Below the pieces are notes generated by a model. The model saw only the letters and a program-made list of their open reading frames with translations, searched no databases and had not been told where the DNA came from. A DNA stretch of 64,000 nt, from contig CM048554.1 of NCBI GenBank assembly GCA_026413225.1, forward strand, positions 52,659,463 through 52,723,462, written 5' to 3'. Origin of the DNA: Otis tarda. Taxonomy: Eukaryota > Chordata > Aves > Otidiformes > Otididae. A program made the translations under genes and the position numbers. Shown here piece by piece: positions 25,097 through 37,960 of the stretch. Every line of letters starts with the position of its first letter. Position 1 is the stretch's first letter.

Positions 25097-26854
25097 CCCC
25101 CCAAAACCAACCCAACTGATACGCCTACCTTGTTACAGCATGAGGGATATCCCTCCATGGTCTGTATGGGGGTTACAATGCAGAACAGTTAGAGCCATGT
25201 GCCTCTGCCACAGTATAGTTAGAAATACTCATCACTTGTGAGATTACCAAGAGCTCAGACTGGGAAGAAAGACCCAGTCCACATTAAAAAAAAAAAAATC
25301 TGCTTCAGCAAATTCTTATTATTAGTTTTTGTTTATAATTCCTTCCACTGTTTTACTGCTGTTTTCATTATTTTCATGAACGACATTATTTTCAGAATGT
25401 CCATTCCTCAAAACCACACAAAGCATCTTCTTTTTCAGAGCATCACAAATTCACTTATCCCTGCAACTCTCTCCCCACAGACAAGCAGCTAAATGTCCCA
25501 CTTCTGCCAAAAGCGAGGAATGGGCCAAGCAAAACATGGCAGAAATGCCAATGAGGAGAAATTTGCCCGGAGTGCCTTCAGGAAACACAAAGCAGGTGGA
25601 CACAGCAGGCCTAAATGAGACCGAGCTGATGAAGGGGCAACATGGAGACGCAGCAGTGGCACAGGTGGTGCTGGAAGCCAGGCCAAAGCACAGACCCATT
25701 TAATTTCAAAGAGGAACGAAGGTGCCTCTTTTTGACAAGGTCCTTAGTACTTTTACCTCCTTTGCAAGTGATAAAGGACAACTGTAAGCCTGTAGAAGTT
25801 AGGCACAGTTCTAAAGAGCCCAAGATGACAGAGGCTATATCAGCATAAAGGTCAGTTTAGATGGAAAAATATTATTCTCAATTTAGCTGCAAAGTTTTCC
25901 ACTCCAGAAGCATAGCATAAAGCCTCCCACCTAACCTTTCTTTATTAAAAAGTGAGTTTGGAGTCTTTTGTCTGCATGCCAAGCAAAACAAACTCCAGGA
26001 GCTGATTTTTTTTCATAAATCATGATAGCATCACTCTGTGGAAAAGAAAAGCAGCTTGGGAATTTCAGGGCTTATCAAGAACAACTGTGTCCGGAGCTCA
26101 GTCCTGAGGAGGGACACAAAAGCCAAACCCAGCTCCGCAAACAGAGGTGGCAAGAGATTCCCTGTCATTAATCAGTCACAACAAAGCATCACATCTTATG
26201 TGAGAGGCAACTGCGGCCACAATCTCAGGTTTACCTCACCTGGAACTGTAGATTGCAGAGATCAATCTTACGAGGTGTCCAGAGGGTGAAGTGTCTGATT
26301 TCAGTTTTATACACACTTTATACAGAGTTGACCAGATAAGTCAAAGTGGCCAATTTCTGCAGTAAATTTAATATTGTTTTTGTAAAGCAAGTGTATATTT
26401 CTAGTGAGTTTATGGATAGAGCTGTAGCAATAACAGATTTCTTAGTTTATGAAAGATGTAACAAATTGGATTTCAGCTTCAACTAGAAAAAAAATCTAGC
26501 TGCATTTTAAAATAAGTTGAAGACATTTAAGTGAACCATATTTAAGATCAAACAAAAAAAAAGTTTTAATTCCAGCAATTTTAAAATGTTTTAAATAACT
26601 AAGTCATATTGAAGAATATTGCAAAACAAGACATTTCCAACAAAAAAAAATTCAAATATTTTGTTTTGAAACTCTAACAAGATATTTTTTCCTTGAATCT
26701 TTACAAAACTTTTTTTTCTAAACAAAACACTCAACAAATGTAGAAAATGCATATATTTGAGCATAACTGAATCTGCTGTCTTTACCCTCTCCTCTGCAAG
26801 AAACTTTCTTAAGGCTTTGACTCCCATGACATCCAAGTGCCTCACTACACACGA

Positions 26855-26945
26855 CACTCAGCATCCCTCTCTTTTACAGGAGGCGGAAATTAAAAAGGAG
26901 GCTCAGTTATATGGAAGTAATTTGCCCAAGATCAGCCAGTAAACG
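26855..26945 (-). repeat. Ancient MIR/L2-like relic
   Basis: Contains diverged forms of the reverse-oriented MIR/L2 core: 'ttttacaggaggcggaaatt', 'gaggctcagttatatggaagtaatttgcccaagatcagccagtaa'. The order (ttttacag, gaaact, gaggctcag, taa-ttgcccaag, tca-cagcagtaa) is the standard one for this family. Confidence 0.6.
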
Positions 26946-28592
26946 TAAAACAGACTATAGCACCTAGCCTGTCCGATGTTAAGAAGCATTAGTCTTCACT
27001 GATCAAAAGCCTTTGCCTTACAGTATGCAAGAGCTTTATGAAAGTCTTTTTCTTTTCTTTTTTTATTTGATAGACAATGTAAAACGTTCCAGTGGAGACC
27101 AGGGAGATGGGCTCGGGGTCTAGATAGGGGACATCTTTATGCCTAAGAATTTCCAGAGTCTGGGACAATGGACATGAGGGCAGAAATCATAACACACTGT
27201 CAATGATTTTTACAATTGCTTTCATCTCAGCACTTTTTTGGTGAGGGTTTTTTTTCCAATGTAGCTATTAAAAAATGACCAGGAAGATAAGTGAACTGAA
27301 ACCATGACAAGCCTGGTGTTTAAGCACTTCTGAATGTCTGTGACACAGTTCATATGAGATTAGTTCAGTTCCCCCACTGCTCGGCTGCAATTTTTAGGAG
27401 AAGTTTCATGGGGTGAGCCCAGACTTACGGGCAGGGTTTGATCACAAGCCTCCTAAGCACAGCTAGCAGTCCCTCGCCCTGCACAATGCAGCACTGGCTC
27501 CAGCAGGAGCAGGGCTGACCATAAAGCATCAGTCAGCGAGCAGGGCTGGGAGCTGCCAGATGAATTTGCTAGAAAAGTCGTGGAACAGCAGCAAGCCATG
27601 ATGCAAACAGCTGGATTCTTTTCTTTTCTTTTTTTTTTCTTTCTAGTTGAGCCCATTTTCAGACTGCTTCAAGAAAAATATCCCCTTCTCATTTCATTAC
27701 AAACCAGCCAAGTTTACTCCAAAATGACTCACCCCGTCACCGAGGGAGAAGGTATGATCTGCCACATGTGTCAGAGAAGGCCTATGAGGTAATTTCATTC
27801 TCTCACCATATGAAATCTATTATTTCCTCATATAAGAAAGAGAAAGGATGTAGGTGGCAATCCTCAGATGGAAACAAAAAATGAAAAAAAAGCTCTGGTA
27901 GATTGCTAATCATGTTTGGAAAAAACAAACTCATTTCAATCATGGTGAATATTTCTTTGTATGGAAAGTAGGTTTTTCTCATCTGCAGCATCCACATAAC
28001 ATTTGGCAATAACAGCACAAGCTAGAATTCATATGCCAGTGTATCTCATTTCTGATGCTGACATTTCATGATGGGTTGAGTTACCCAGGAAATTTAAGTG
28101 CCATAAAGGGTAAGCAGCCACATATTTTTTGCTTCCTATGTAGTTCCATTATGCTCTGGTACACTTCTAGATCATATGAAATACAATCTTGCTCACCGAG
28201 TTTTCTAGACTCTCAGCAGTCAGTGCTTTGAATTAAGCACTCACAGATGTTCCCTTTGCTCTCTACTCCTTTATGCATGATGGATCTCCCCCATTGCAGC
28301 CTCTCCGCTGAGGTACAGTTGTTTTCTCACTTCAAAAGTCATTTCAGAAACTATTTCAGCTCATCTGAGGAATTTTCCATCCAAATGTTGTTATTTATTT
28401 GCATTGTCACCACCCACCGGAGGCCAGTCATTAGCAAGGGCCCTACTACAAAGGTACTGATGAAATTTAGAGTCCCCACTACACATTTCCCAGAAGACTG
28501 TGACAAAGCAGAACCCAGCATTTTTTATTAATTACCTCAAGCTAAAAAGGGGCTGTGAGGGAAAGGAAGTCTAAAGGGAGAGGAACAAGAAG
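26946..28592. other. Unique non-coding sequence
   Basis: No exon or repeat is recognised. A pyrimidine tract ending in CTAG at about 27616-27647 looks like a splice acceptor, but no matching exon and donor follow. Confidence 0.5.
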
Positions 28593-28653
28593 TGAGATGA
28601 CCTTTGAAGGTCCCTTCCAACTCTAACCATTCTATGATTCTATGATTCTATGA
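28593..28653 (+). mobile_element. CR1 3' tail only, severely 5'-truncated
   Basis: About 36 bases of the CR1 3' untranslated region (ending CTCTAACC) are followed by three ATTCTATG octamers (28629-28652) and a final A. The untranslated part matches the copies at 19.4 kb and 36.2 kb closely, so it belongs to the same subfamily. Confidence 0.92.
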
Positions 28654-31600
28654 CTTCTCTGGTGAGTCAGTAGGGTCAACGCTGTAGCTTTGCTGCCTGT
28701 GAAAGTGCCGCAGAGACAGAAAGCTCAGGACCATGCAGCAGAGCTCCCAAACCAGTGAATTCTTTGAGTGGCATTTCACAGCATCCAGTTTAGGAGCATC
28801 AGTCTTTTCCAAGAGATACTCTGATCTCCTAATTTTAGTCGTCAGCAACACACACGGTTGGACACAAGTAATGCAAACATTCCACCTGCACCGAGACTTG
28901 CATTGAGCGGGAGGCTGTGTATCCAGTAAAGGGCTTGGTGGTCATGAAGTGACCTCATCTCCCTTTTCTACTAAGGCGGGACACCTAGACCGCAAACTAG
29001 CCACTATTTGCACTCCAGCACTAAAAGGCTATTTGTCCTTTAGAGGGCTGCTGGGGCTCTAATGAACCCCCAAAACTCTCAGGGCATGGCTCAGAGCAGT
29101 CTGTGGTGAAAAAGGAGCAATACTACCGTTTCACCAGCTTGTTCCAGAGGAAGCTTACACAGATCACAAAGCTGTGATACCGGTATGTTGAGAAATACTG
29201 AGTCATTCTGGAATGTGTGTGCTACTGTACAGAAAGCCCATGCAGAAATAAGTTCATGGCTTGTGTGTGTACACTAGTGTACTCCAGCACGCACTAGACA
29301 GCAAGGCCGTAGCAAAGCTGTGAGAGGAGCCCCATCCTCAGCAGCAGGTCTCAGTTTCACAGCAACAGGCAATTAACTGGTTTATTTGCTCTCCACTCCA
29401 GCACTGATGAAGGTTGAGACAGCTCGCAGAGCAAAGGCCTTGTGCCCACTTTGTAGCACAGGCTAGACTTTGCCTTTCTCTGGGTTAAAGAGCCTGATCA
29501 GGAAGAAATAAGCAAGACTCAAGTGGGCTAGAGCCTCCCCACAACAGGAACCCAGCACAGGCACCAGAGAGGCACAGCCCAGACCACCATCATCTTACCA
29601 CCCATTGCCTGCCCAGGACAGAGCTGTGGCACAACTCCTTCACCACCCTGAATCCAAATCCAATTCTGTGCTAAAAAAAAAAAAAAAAAAAACCAAAAAA
29701 AAAGCTGCAGAGAGCAACACAGGAAGCCAATGCTAAAAGCCAAAACTCCTCTATTCCCTCTCAGACCAGCAGTGTACCCCTCTGGCTACCAGCCTCAGTA
29801 CCAGCTGTCTGCAAAGCCTGCCATGCTAGCAACCAGTCTGCTCCACAGGCTGGAACCTTGCACAGCATCTCAGTGCCAGGGACGCAGAAAAGGCTGCCCT
29901 TCAGCTTTTCTCAGCAACAGCAGCAGTGACATCCAGGCAGCTACAGAAAACAGTGAACTCCCAGGCTGATTTTGACACACATTCCCCTTCTCTCTGGCAG
30001 CTGAATTTGAACTTTGGCTTCAAACCCACACCTTTGGGTGAAAGCATACCAAGAAACATCAGGGAGCATGAACAGGCAGAGCACGGTCGATATGGAGCAT
30101 GGGCTCAGTGACCGCAGCAGCAGAGCCCAACAAGATTTACTACATATATAAGTGGGGATTTGGGGATGCAGGTTATCAGCCAGATTTAAGAAAAAGTTTT
30201 GCAGCAGCAGCAAAAGACATATCACCTCTGCAATGGTTTGGGGTTGGGGGGTAGGGGGTGTTTAGGTACCTGTTCCAAATAGGAAAGTGTTCCTAGAGGA
30301 AATATTTTTCAGAAAAGATTGAAAAGACTTTGACATCTCAACCTATTTTCTTCCAGTTCTTGGATACTTACTAGTTTACTAACATTTTCCCCACCCCTGA
30401 GAATTCACATGGCCAAGGCAGAAAGCCAGCACAAATACTCCAACTCTTCCAACTGAAAAATGTAACCAAAAAGAGGAACTTTTGGGGGGTTAACTCAGCT
30501 CATCTGCAATGGTGGTTTTCATTTAAGATGGGCTTGAGCCAAGTTTCCTTCCTCTTTCCTCCCTCCTTTCAGGGCCATGTTGTCACAGAAGCTGGAGGTT
30601 CCCCACACAGACCCAACATTTCAGCAGATGGTATGTTTTAGGAGGTGAAGCACCTCGCAGGTACAGCTCCCTTTTGCCTGAGGTAGTGATCAAACATAAA
30701 CCTTATGGGCCGGACTGCCCTTGTACTCATGCCTGTTCTCTGTGGACTGACGTCAAAGATTCTACACATTTGTGTTGGCATAAATAGCAAGAGAGGGGAG
30801 AATCAATCCCTGCTCAGCCAAACGCAGGTCACTTCCATTCCCTGGCCAAAAGTACTCCCGGGATAGTGCACAATTTGGTCCATTGATTTTAACATATTGG
30901 CATTTCCTCCCTCTTACTGGGTGAACATTTTGCTTACAATTTCAGTAAGCCACTTTGTATAAACACTGTTATAAATCGGGATAAATAAAAGCTTGTCCTA
31001 TTTGCCTCCAGTGTTAGACAATGCTAGTGTGAGAGGTAGGGCAATCAGAGATAGAAAAAAAAAACCAAACAAAACAACAAACAACCACCTCCTCAAGCTT
31101 TCTTTGCTAATTCCTTAGTGTTTCAGGTAGGTCTGGACTGTAAATCTGTTGAGCATTTCAACAGCCACTCAACAAGAGTCTAATTTAGTGGAGGCATTTG
31201 ACTCTTTTTTACCCATTCATTTACAGTAGCCATCAGTATTCCTTTAAAGTGGCTGTGGCTTGCACACTAAATCTCTCTCCAGGGAGGCAAGCCTTGTTCA
31301 TTTGCTCGATTTGTGTGTTACTTTAAACCAACGAGTAAAGGGATAATCCAGATCAAATGTGTATTCTGGATTGGTTTGGCCATGTTACCAAGGGCAAACA
31401 TGGAGCTTCTCTTCAATTAGCAGAAGAGGCAAAGCTGAGATTGCTCTATGAATTGCCTATAGCATTTGAGGAGACAGCAGAGGTTACGGCTGTGCTTTCC
31501 AAAGCAAAATGAGTCACCTGTTGTCTACAGGAGCTTGTGCCAAGAATGGTCAGATTCACGCTCAAGGGAGAGCTTTCCAGAGGACTTCAGCCAACAGCTG

Positions 31601-34600
31601 TTTCCCTTCAGCTGGATTGTGCTGAGAATCTTATCCTCAAGTTAAAGCATGAAAAGAAAAAATGGTACTAGATGCCAAAAGGCCAAATTTCCTAATAAAA
31701 TGGAAACATGGATTGTTGGAATTGCCTACCCTACTTTTCTGCTCACATCCTATCCCCAGCTTAAGTGTGTTGACCCTGCCATTAACATTGAGGTTGCAGG
31801 CAACCAATGGAGAGCCCTGGTGAGTTCCTATTCCTTCCTGAACAGATCAGAGGACCATTCTAATTAATATATATGTTCAACCCTATCCAGAAGTCCAAGG
31901 AGATAACTGTTCAAGCAGTGCTAAAGTTCAGGGATGGTTTGGGGAAGGCAATTTCCATAAGGAAAAGTGAGGAGACAAAAGCGAACATGAGGCTGATGAT
32001 ATGGTAGATCAGCATTCTGCTCCATCACAGGCTACCTCTAGGCATACTCCTTACTGCTGACCTTCTGAAGGTATTATGGATGCCCGACGCCTAACCAGCC
32101 CACCTGATTTTGGTGGGAGCTAGGTGCTCTACGTCTTCATCTGGAGGTTGGTCTGTTTCACCCTTCTGTGACACAGGGTTAAAGCTTTTCTCCTCCACAC
32201 AGGAATTACTGCAAAAATAGCTGAGAAGCACAGACCTCCTCCCTGTTAAGGCCTGTGCATCAGCTCAGCAGTGAGCTATCTTCCTTGCACAGCCCTACAG
32301 CCTTTTACCACTCACGACAAAACACCAGCCAGAGCCCCCATTTTGCTCACTAAATGGCAAGTCACTACAGAGGAAGAACACTTGAAACCATTTTACTCAC
32401 CACTTTGCAAACATGAGCTAGATTTAAGTAGAATCTTAAGGGAAAAAAATAATCTTTTCAACTGCAATTATCACTGGAAATCTTCAGCTGATAGTGTAGG
32501 ATGCAAGAGTAATTCTGCCTGCCTAGCAGCTGTACCACTTGAGCAGATGCTGCAGAAATTACAGCAAATGAGTGCCCAGCATGGCAGGTTGCTCCCTGAC
32601 CCTCCTCTTTCCAGAGTTGCATACAATTGTCACAGCTATCATGTTTTTCACATCTTCACCTCTGTGCAAAGGAGCCAGAGTGGCTTATATCTCATTTCAA
32701 GAAGTATGCCTGCCAGAGACAGGCAATTCCCAACATGGACAGACAGCAGAAAGTGACTATAAAATGTTCATTTCTGTGTTAAGACTGAAATAAATTTGCC
32801 AAGCCTCAATTCTTAAAACAAGAAGTTACCACTGAATCATGAGAAAGACATCTTTTTAACAGACTTCAAAACCAGGAAGGATCACTGATCAAGTCCGACT
32901 CCTCGTAAAACACAGGTCAGTGATTTCATCCAGTGATGCCAGTATCCTGTCCATGCATGCAAACTAAGCCTCCCAGTTAGTACTGGTTAGAGCTTTCTAG
33001 TGCAGTATCAGGAAACACTACTTCATTGGAATTGAAATGTGTCAGTTCCAATTACCGTTTCCTTTTGAAAAAAAAAGGAATCAGACTACAGATTTCCAGG
33101 ACAGGCCGCACGTAACATTTTGCTTTTCCCTTTTGTAATGGCTTTTTATAGAATTTCTTGGAGGAATGGGTATACAAACATATCCAAAAGGAAATGTTTT
33201 GATGAATATTCAACTTTCACATGAAAACTAAACAAATATGTTTACTCTTCTCTTTGGGCAAAATGGAAAGCCTCATTCCCACAGTGTCATCAAGAAACCA
33301 AATACAAGATCCTACACAGACAGTATGGGGAAGGCAAATGGGATTAGCAGATACATGGTAACATTCATGTGATGTTGCTCAATTTTATGCCATAATACCG
33401 TGTTTACACCCACATGAGTAAAGGCAGTAAGAACAAAAGCTAATTGTGAGTCCTTCAAAATCTCTAAGAAATAAACCCTTTGGCTAAAAAGCATTTGTGA
33501 TGTTGAGTCAGAAAAATATTTTCTTCCCTGGGAAAGAAATGTCATTCTTAAGACACAAAAAGGACTACTTAATCATTAAAAATTCCAATGAATTTTCAAA
33601 TCCTATGTCACAAAGCTTTACTTACAAACATCAAATGATCTTCTAATTATTGAAATCTTCTTTAATTCAAGCATCTTCAAGGGTCTCCCACAGTGCTGAG
33701 GCTCTTCTTTCCAAAGAAATTTCAAATTATAACACAGCTGACTAAATGAACCTACATGTGCTACCCTTGCTTTTGACTGCCTGGGACGCCAGTAAGGAAG
33801 CTGCACAGTGCAGTGCATTTTCCAGGCATTTGTCTTATCATATACCTACCAAAATTTTTCTTCTCTTTCCATTTTCCCCTCTCACAGTTTATATTGCTAA
33901 AATTTTCCCCATGGGAACTTCAAAGAATTTGAATTTAAAGAGAGGACAAAAAGAATTTTTTGGGGGCAAATTACTATATTTGTGATGGTCTATTTGTGAT
34001 TTTCCCTACCCCTTTGGAGGGCAGGGGAAATCAAAAAACCCCTTAGCCATTAGGACCAGGTAGGAAGGGGGAAAAAATGTAAGATTTTGACCTGGGTTCC
34101 AATTTTGAAACCAGCACTGTGCATTAGATGGTGATTTTCACAATTTTCTGCTGTATATCAAAGTTCTAATTTTCTCACTTTCAGCTATAGTGAGTCTATC
34201 CCTGCAAGAACTTCACACTGCTTTCCTTCCTGAACACAGTTACTGTCTGGGATGCTGAGCTCAAGCATAAGGGGGACTCAGTGCTCTCTGACAGCTACAC
34301 CACACTGGGAAAAGTGTTGCTGATGGTCCCAAGGACAAAGCACGTGCCAGACTGAAGGGATTCATGCATTACTGAGGGTACTTAACTTTAAAACATGCTC
34401 TCTCTTAGCATGAAATCAGATTTCCCTCACAAGAGCATCCTTCAATGTTTACTTATTTCAGGTGCTTGCTACCACATCGGGAGGCAGTATAATTTTAGCA
34501 ACCAGTAACGTATTCCTCATGGGAGAATTTGTAGGGCATACAGGGTCCTACGGCAACAGGCCATATCAACACTGACACCCAACCCTATATACACCAAAGG

Positions 34601-35047
34601 AGAACTAGCACTGGAGATGTTACAGGCGCTGCCTAAAGGTAAGTGTGTACCACCTGATGGAGCTAGCAGTGGACTGGATGCCTTTTAGAAACCCAGAAAG
34701 TCTCAACATGGAAGAGATTACAGTCTATAGACATAAATAAAAGCCCAGAGCTTTCTTGCCTGAAAGAGTAATTATGTCTGACTTAAGAATTTATGCTGTT
34801 ACTCATTACTAGAGTATCTGAACACATTCCAGTTTAAATCAGTGGGAACAGAAAAATCTCTGGTGCTAGTACTTTTTGAAACTCCCTACTTAATGGCTGA
34901 ATAAATATGTACATTGCATCTATAAAGATTTTTTAATTTCATCTGAGAGCAGACCACTATCCTCCTTTATTAATGTTCACAAGGACATTAAGGTCCAGTT
35001 CAAAATCTGTGGTTATATTAAGCTGAAGTAGCAACGATAAAACATCA
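28654..35047. other. Unique non-coding sequence
   Basis: No exon, RNA gene or recognisable transposon is seen across this 6.4-kb stretch. Simple repeats are an A-rich tract (29673-29703) and an A-rich patch near 31057-31083. A G-rich run lies at 30240-30259. Open frames stay below about 165 codons and match nothing I know. Confidence 0.5.
29673..29703. repeat. Poly-A tract
   Basis: An A run interrupted once by CC. No retroposon body is recognised upstream. Confidence 0.9.
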
Positions 35048-36295
35048 TCACCAAGGGCAGATCGTGCCTGACCAATTTGGTGGCCTTTTATGACGGGGTA
35101 ACAGCATCGGTGGACAAGGGACGGGCAACGGATATCATCTACCTGGACTTGTGCAAGGCATTTGACACTGTCCCGCATGACATCCTTCTCTCTAAACTAG
35201 AGAGGCATGGGTTCGATGGATGGACCACTCGGTGGATAAGGAGTTGGCTGGATGGCCGCACTCAGAGAGTGGTGGTCAACGGCTCAATGTCCAAGTGGAG
35301 ACCGGTCACCAGTGGCATCCCTCAGGGGTCCGTGTTGGGCCCGGCCCTGTTCAACATCTTTGTCGGCGACATGGACAGTGGGATAGAGTGCACCCTCAGC
35401 AAGTTCGCCGATGACACCAAGCTGTGTGGTGCCGTCGACTCGCTGGAAGGGAGGGATGCCATCCAGAGGGACCTGGACAGGCTGGAGAGGTGGGCCCATG
35501 CCAACCTCATGAAGTTCAACCAGGCCAAGTGCAAGGTCCTGCACCTGGGTCGTGGCAATCCCAGGCACAAATACAGGCTGGGCGGAGAATGGATTGAGAG
35601 CAGCCCTGAGGAGAAAGACTTGGGAGTGCTGGTAGACGAGAGGCTCAACATGAGTGGGCAATGCGCCCTTGCAGCCCAGAAGGCCAACCGCATCCTGGGC
35701 TGCATCAAGAGGAGCGTGGCCAGCAGGTCAAGGGAGGTGATTCTGCCCCTCTACTCTGCCCTGGTGAGACCCCACCTGGAGTACTGTGTCCAGTTCTGGA
35801 GTCCCCAACACAAGAAGGACATGGACCAGTTGGAAAGGGTCCAGAGGAGGGCCACCAAGATGATCAGAGGGCTGGAGCACCTCTCCTATGAGGACAGGCT
35901 GAGAGAGTTGGGGCTGTTCAGCCTGGAGAAGAGGAGGCTCCGGGGAGGCCTGATAGCAGTCTTCCAATACCTCAAGGGGGCCTACAGGAAAGATGGGGAG
36001 ATAATGTTCAGTAGGGCCTGTTGTGATAGGACAAGGGGTAATGGGTTTAAATTAGAAGGAGGTAGGTTTAGATTAGATATTAGGAAAAAATTTTTTACAA
36101 TGAGAGTTGTAGAGCACTGGAACAGGTTGCCCAGAGAGGTGGTGGATGCCCCATCCCTGGAAATGTTCAAGGCCAGGCTGGATGGGGCTCTGAGCAACCT
36201 GATCTAGTCAGGGATGTCCCTGCTTCTTGCAGGGGGGTTGGACTAGATGACCTTTGAAGGTCCCTTCCAACTCTAACCATTCTATGGTTCTATGA
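35048..36295 (+). mobile_element. CR1 non-LTR retrotransposon, 5'-truncated, about 1.25 kb
   Basis: The element starts abruptly inside the reverse-transcriptase region at about 35048, where AT-rich flank changes to GC-rich CR1 sequence. It continues through the complete 3' half of ORF2, a 3' untranslated region (36208-36278) and the terminal octamers ATTCTATG GTTCTATG A (36279-36295). The lack of a poly-A tail, the octamer ending and the 5' truncation are all typical of bird CR1. No clear target-site duplication is seen, which is also usual for CR1. The uninterrupted frame suggests it is among the younger insertions in the window. Confidence 0.97.
35053..36207 (+). pseudogene. CR1 ORF2 C-terminal part: reverse transcriptase palm to C-terminus
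   Basis: In the intact element ORF2 encodes an endonuclease plus a reverse transcriptase that copies CR1 RNA at the nicked target site. Here about 384 codons remain open from K(GRSCLTNL) to a TAG at 36205-36207; there is no proper start codon because the 5' part is missing. Visible motifs are [11 protein letters not shown], with the motif-A catalytic Asp at 35146-35148; [10 protein letters not shown] (motif B, from 35314); and FADD (motif C, Asp pair at 35410-35415). A thumb-like region follows, then the CR1 C-terminal block [20 protein letters not shown]. The endonuclease domain and the finger region are absent, and the family's full ORF2 is more than twice as long. No internal stop or frameshift is seen. 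It cannot act as an autonomous element and is a dead copy, although the retained catalytic residues are intact. Confidence 0.95.
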
Positions 36296-37744
36296 TAATT
36301 TGACAGTAGAGGGAATGAGCCACAGGGGGCCTACAAATGCACAATGTACTGGTTTTAAATACTCATTTCTGTTGCCACACTTGCAGCTGCCAGAGACTCA
36401 CTAAGTTCACTTTGATGTTGCAAGCAGGTAAAGCAGAAACTCCTTACAAATAATTATGACAGCAACAGGAAAGGGAAAACAATGAGTTACAAGAGAAAAA
36501 GGCAGTATTGCTGTATTTGACCTCAGCAGTAACCAATGAAAACCACTCTGGGCTACCTGTGGCCATTCATGAACATTTAAGAAATGAGGTAACTGTAAAA
36601 AGGGGGCAGGCAGACACCTTCATCTGGAATGGGAAACCCTGCATTTTGTTTGGGAAGCTCCCTGACATTTAAGCCACCTACATTTTGATTTCCACACCAG
36701 CTACAAGGAGACCTTGAAGCATCCCTCATACACAGAGCTTAGGAATTTAGCGACTCATACCCTATTGCACTAAACACTGCTCTTAGCAGCACCAAGAGTC
36801 AAACCACTTGTTGTCCCACACTCCATCTTCATTAAGCATATCCACCCAGGGGACAGACACAGAAGGAAGACTGCAGCAGAGGTAAGCAGTAAACTGGAGA
36901 TGTCAAGCACTTACCATGAGGAGACATGACCATAAGTTTCAGTGGCCCCTCATGTGCCTTGCAGAGCACTGCTTTGCTGTGGGGGTTCTTGGAAACTCGG
37001 AGTGGAATGGGAAGGTTTTCCCTCCTGCTTGAACTGCCCCATGACTTGCTTAGCTGTGGAAACACCTCCCATGCAGGAAAACATAGTCCAGGCAGTGCAA
37101 AATGGGTCATTTTGTTAACTGTTTTCTGCTTTCCTAGCCACTTGCCACTGTGGCAAACACAATGAGACATAGGAAACTCTTCAGAATCATGGGAATGACA
37201 CCTCAAAAGTTAACTCAATTACTTTTCTCAAAAACACAGGGCCTAATTCTGCTCTCAGTTATATCTGTGTGACCCATTTGGCATTTCTTCTTTGTTCATC
37301 TCTAACACAGTGAGGCAACTAACAAGCTCATTAACTGCTGGACTCTGACTTGTCGCAACAAATAAGTAAACAAATTGAATATTATACAGTCTACTACATT
37401 AGATGAGATCCAGAGACAAGATCTGTATTGCATGCAGGCTTTGAGAAGAGAGGGGAAATTCCCTCAGGTTCTTTGGTAAAAAACCCTTTGCATATTCTCC
37501 TGTGTTGGGTTTTGTAGGCTGATTATCTACCAGGCAGACACGTTGTACTTCAGAGAGGCTGCATTTGCGTAAAGACAAATGGGTGAACTAGATAAAATCA
37601 TTTGCAGTCTTTTCACATAGAAGGTGCAGGCTAGTCTACAAATGTCAGGGAGCAGAAAGAGCAGGGCTGCTCCCTGATGGAAGGTGAACCAGGAGGCACC
37701 TCACAATCAAGGGCCATCATCCCACAGTACCAAGGACAGACCTG
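36296..37744. other. Unique non-coding sequence
   Basis: No exon or repeat is recognised between the CR1 tail and the tandem region. Overlapping short open frames on both strands at 36.83-37.2 kb are chance-like. Confidence 0.5.
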
Positions 37745-37960
37745 GAGATGGCAGGCAGGTCCAGCCAAGAGCCCAGACCATAAGGCAATATTACGGTGAC
37801 AAGGCAGGTCCAGGACGAAGCTGGGAAGTCAATCCACAAGTCAGGGTTAAGGATCAAGTCCAGTGATGGCAAGGGAGATCCACAGCAACAAGGCAAACTT
37901 TAGGTCAAGCCAGGAAGTCAGCCTGCAGGTTGAGGTCTAGAGCAAGACACTCTATGGCTG
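37745..37960. repeat. Decayed tandem duplication, 89-base offset
   Basis: ACAAGGC at 37799 recurs at 37888, and GGAAGTC at 37824 recurs at 37913, both 89 bases apart. Between and after them the text stays alignable ('caggtccagg-acgaagct' with 'aactttaggtcaagcc', 'cagggttaaggatcaag' with 'caggttgaggtctagagcaag'). Similar purine-rich words upstream (37747-37775) may be a third, more decayed unit. I do not recognise the family. Confidence 0.5.

Larger units (their letters stand above)
21616..26854. other. Unique non-coding sequence with an A-rich simple repeat
   Basis: No exon is recognised. The interval includes the A-rich repeat at 25028-25096 and a CpG-retaining block at 22478-22700, both listed separately. 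21620-21850 is moderately GC-rich but has no gene-like structure. Confidence 0.5.

Noticed and set aside
27616-27660. Pyrimidine tract ending in TAG, resembling a splice acceptor
   Set aside because: It is simple T/C-rich sequence, and the following frame shows no recognisable exon or donor.
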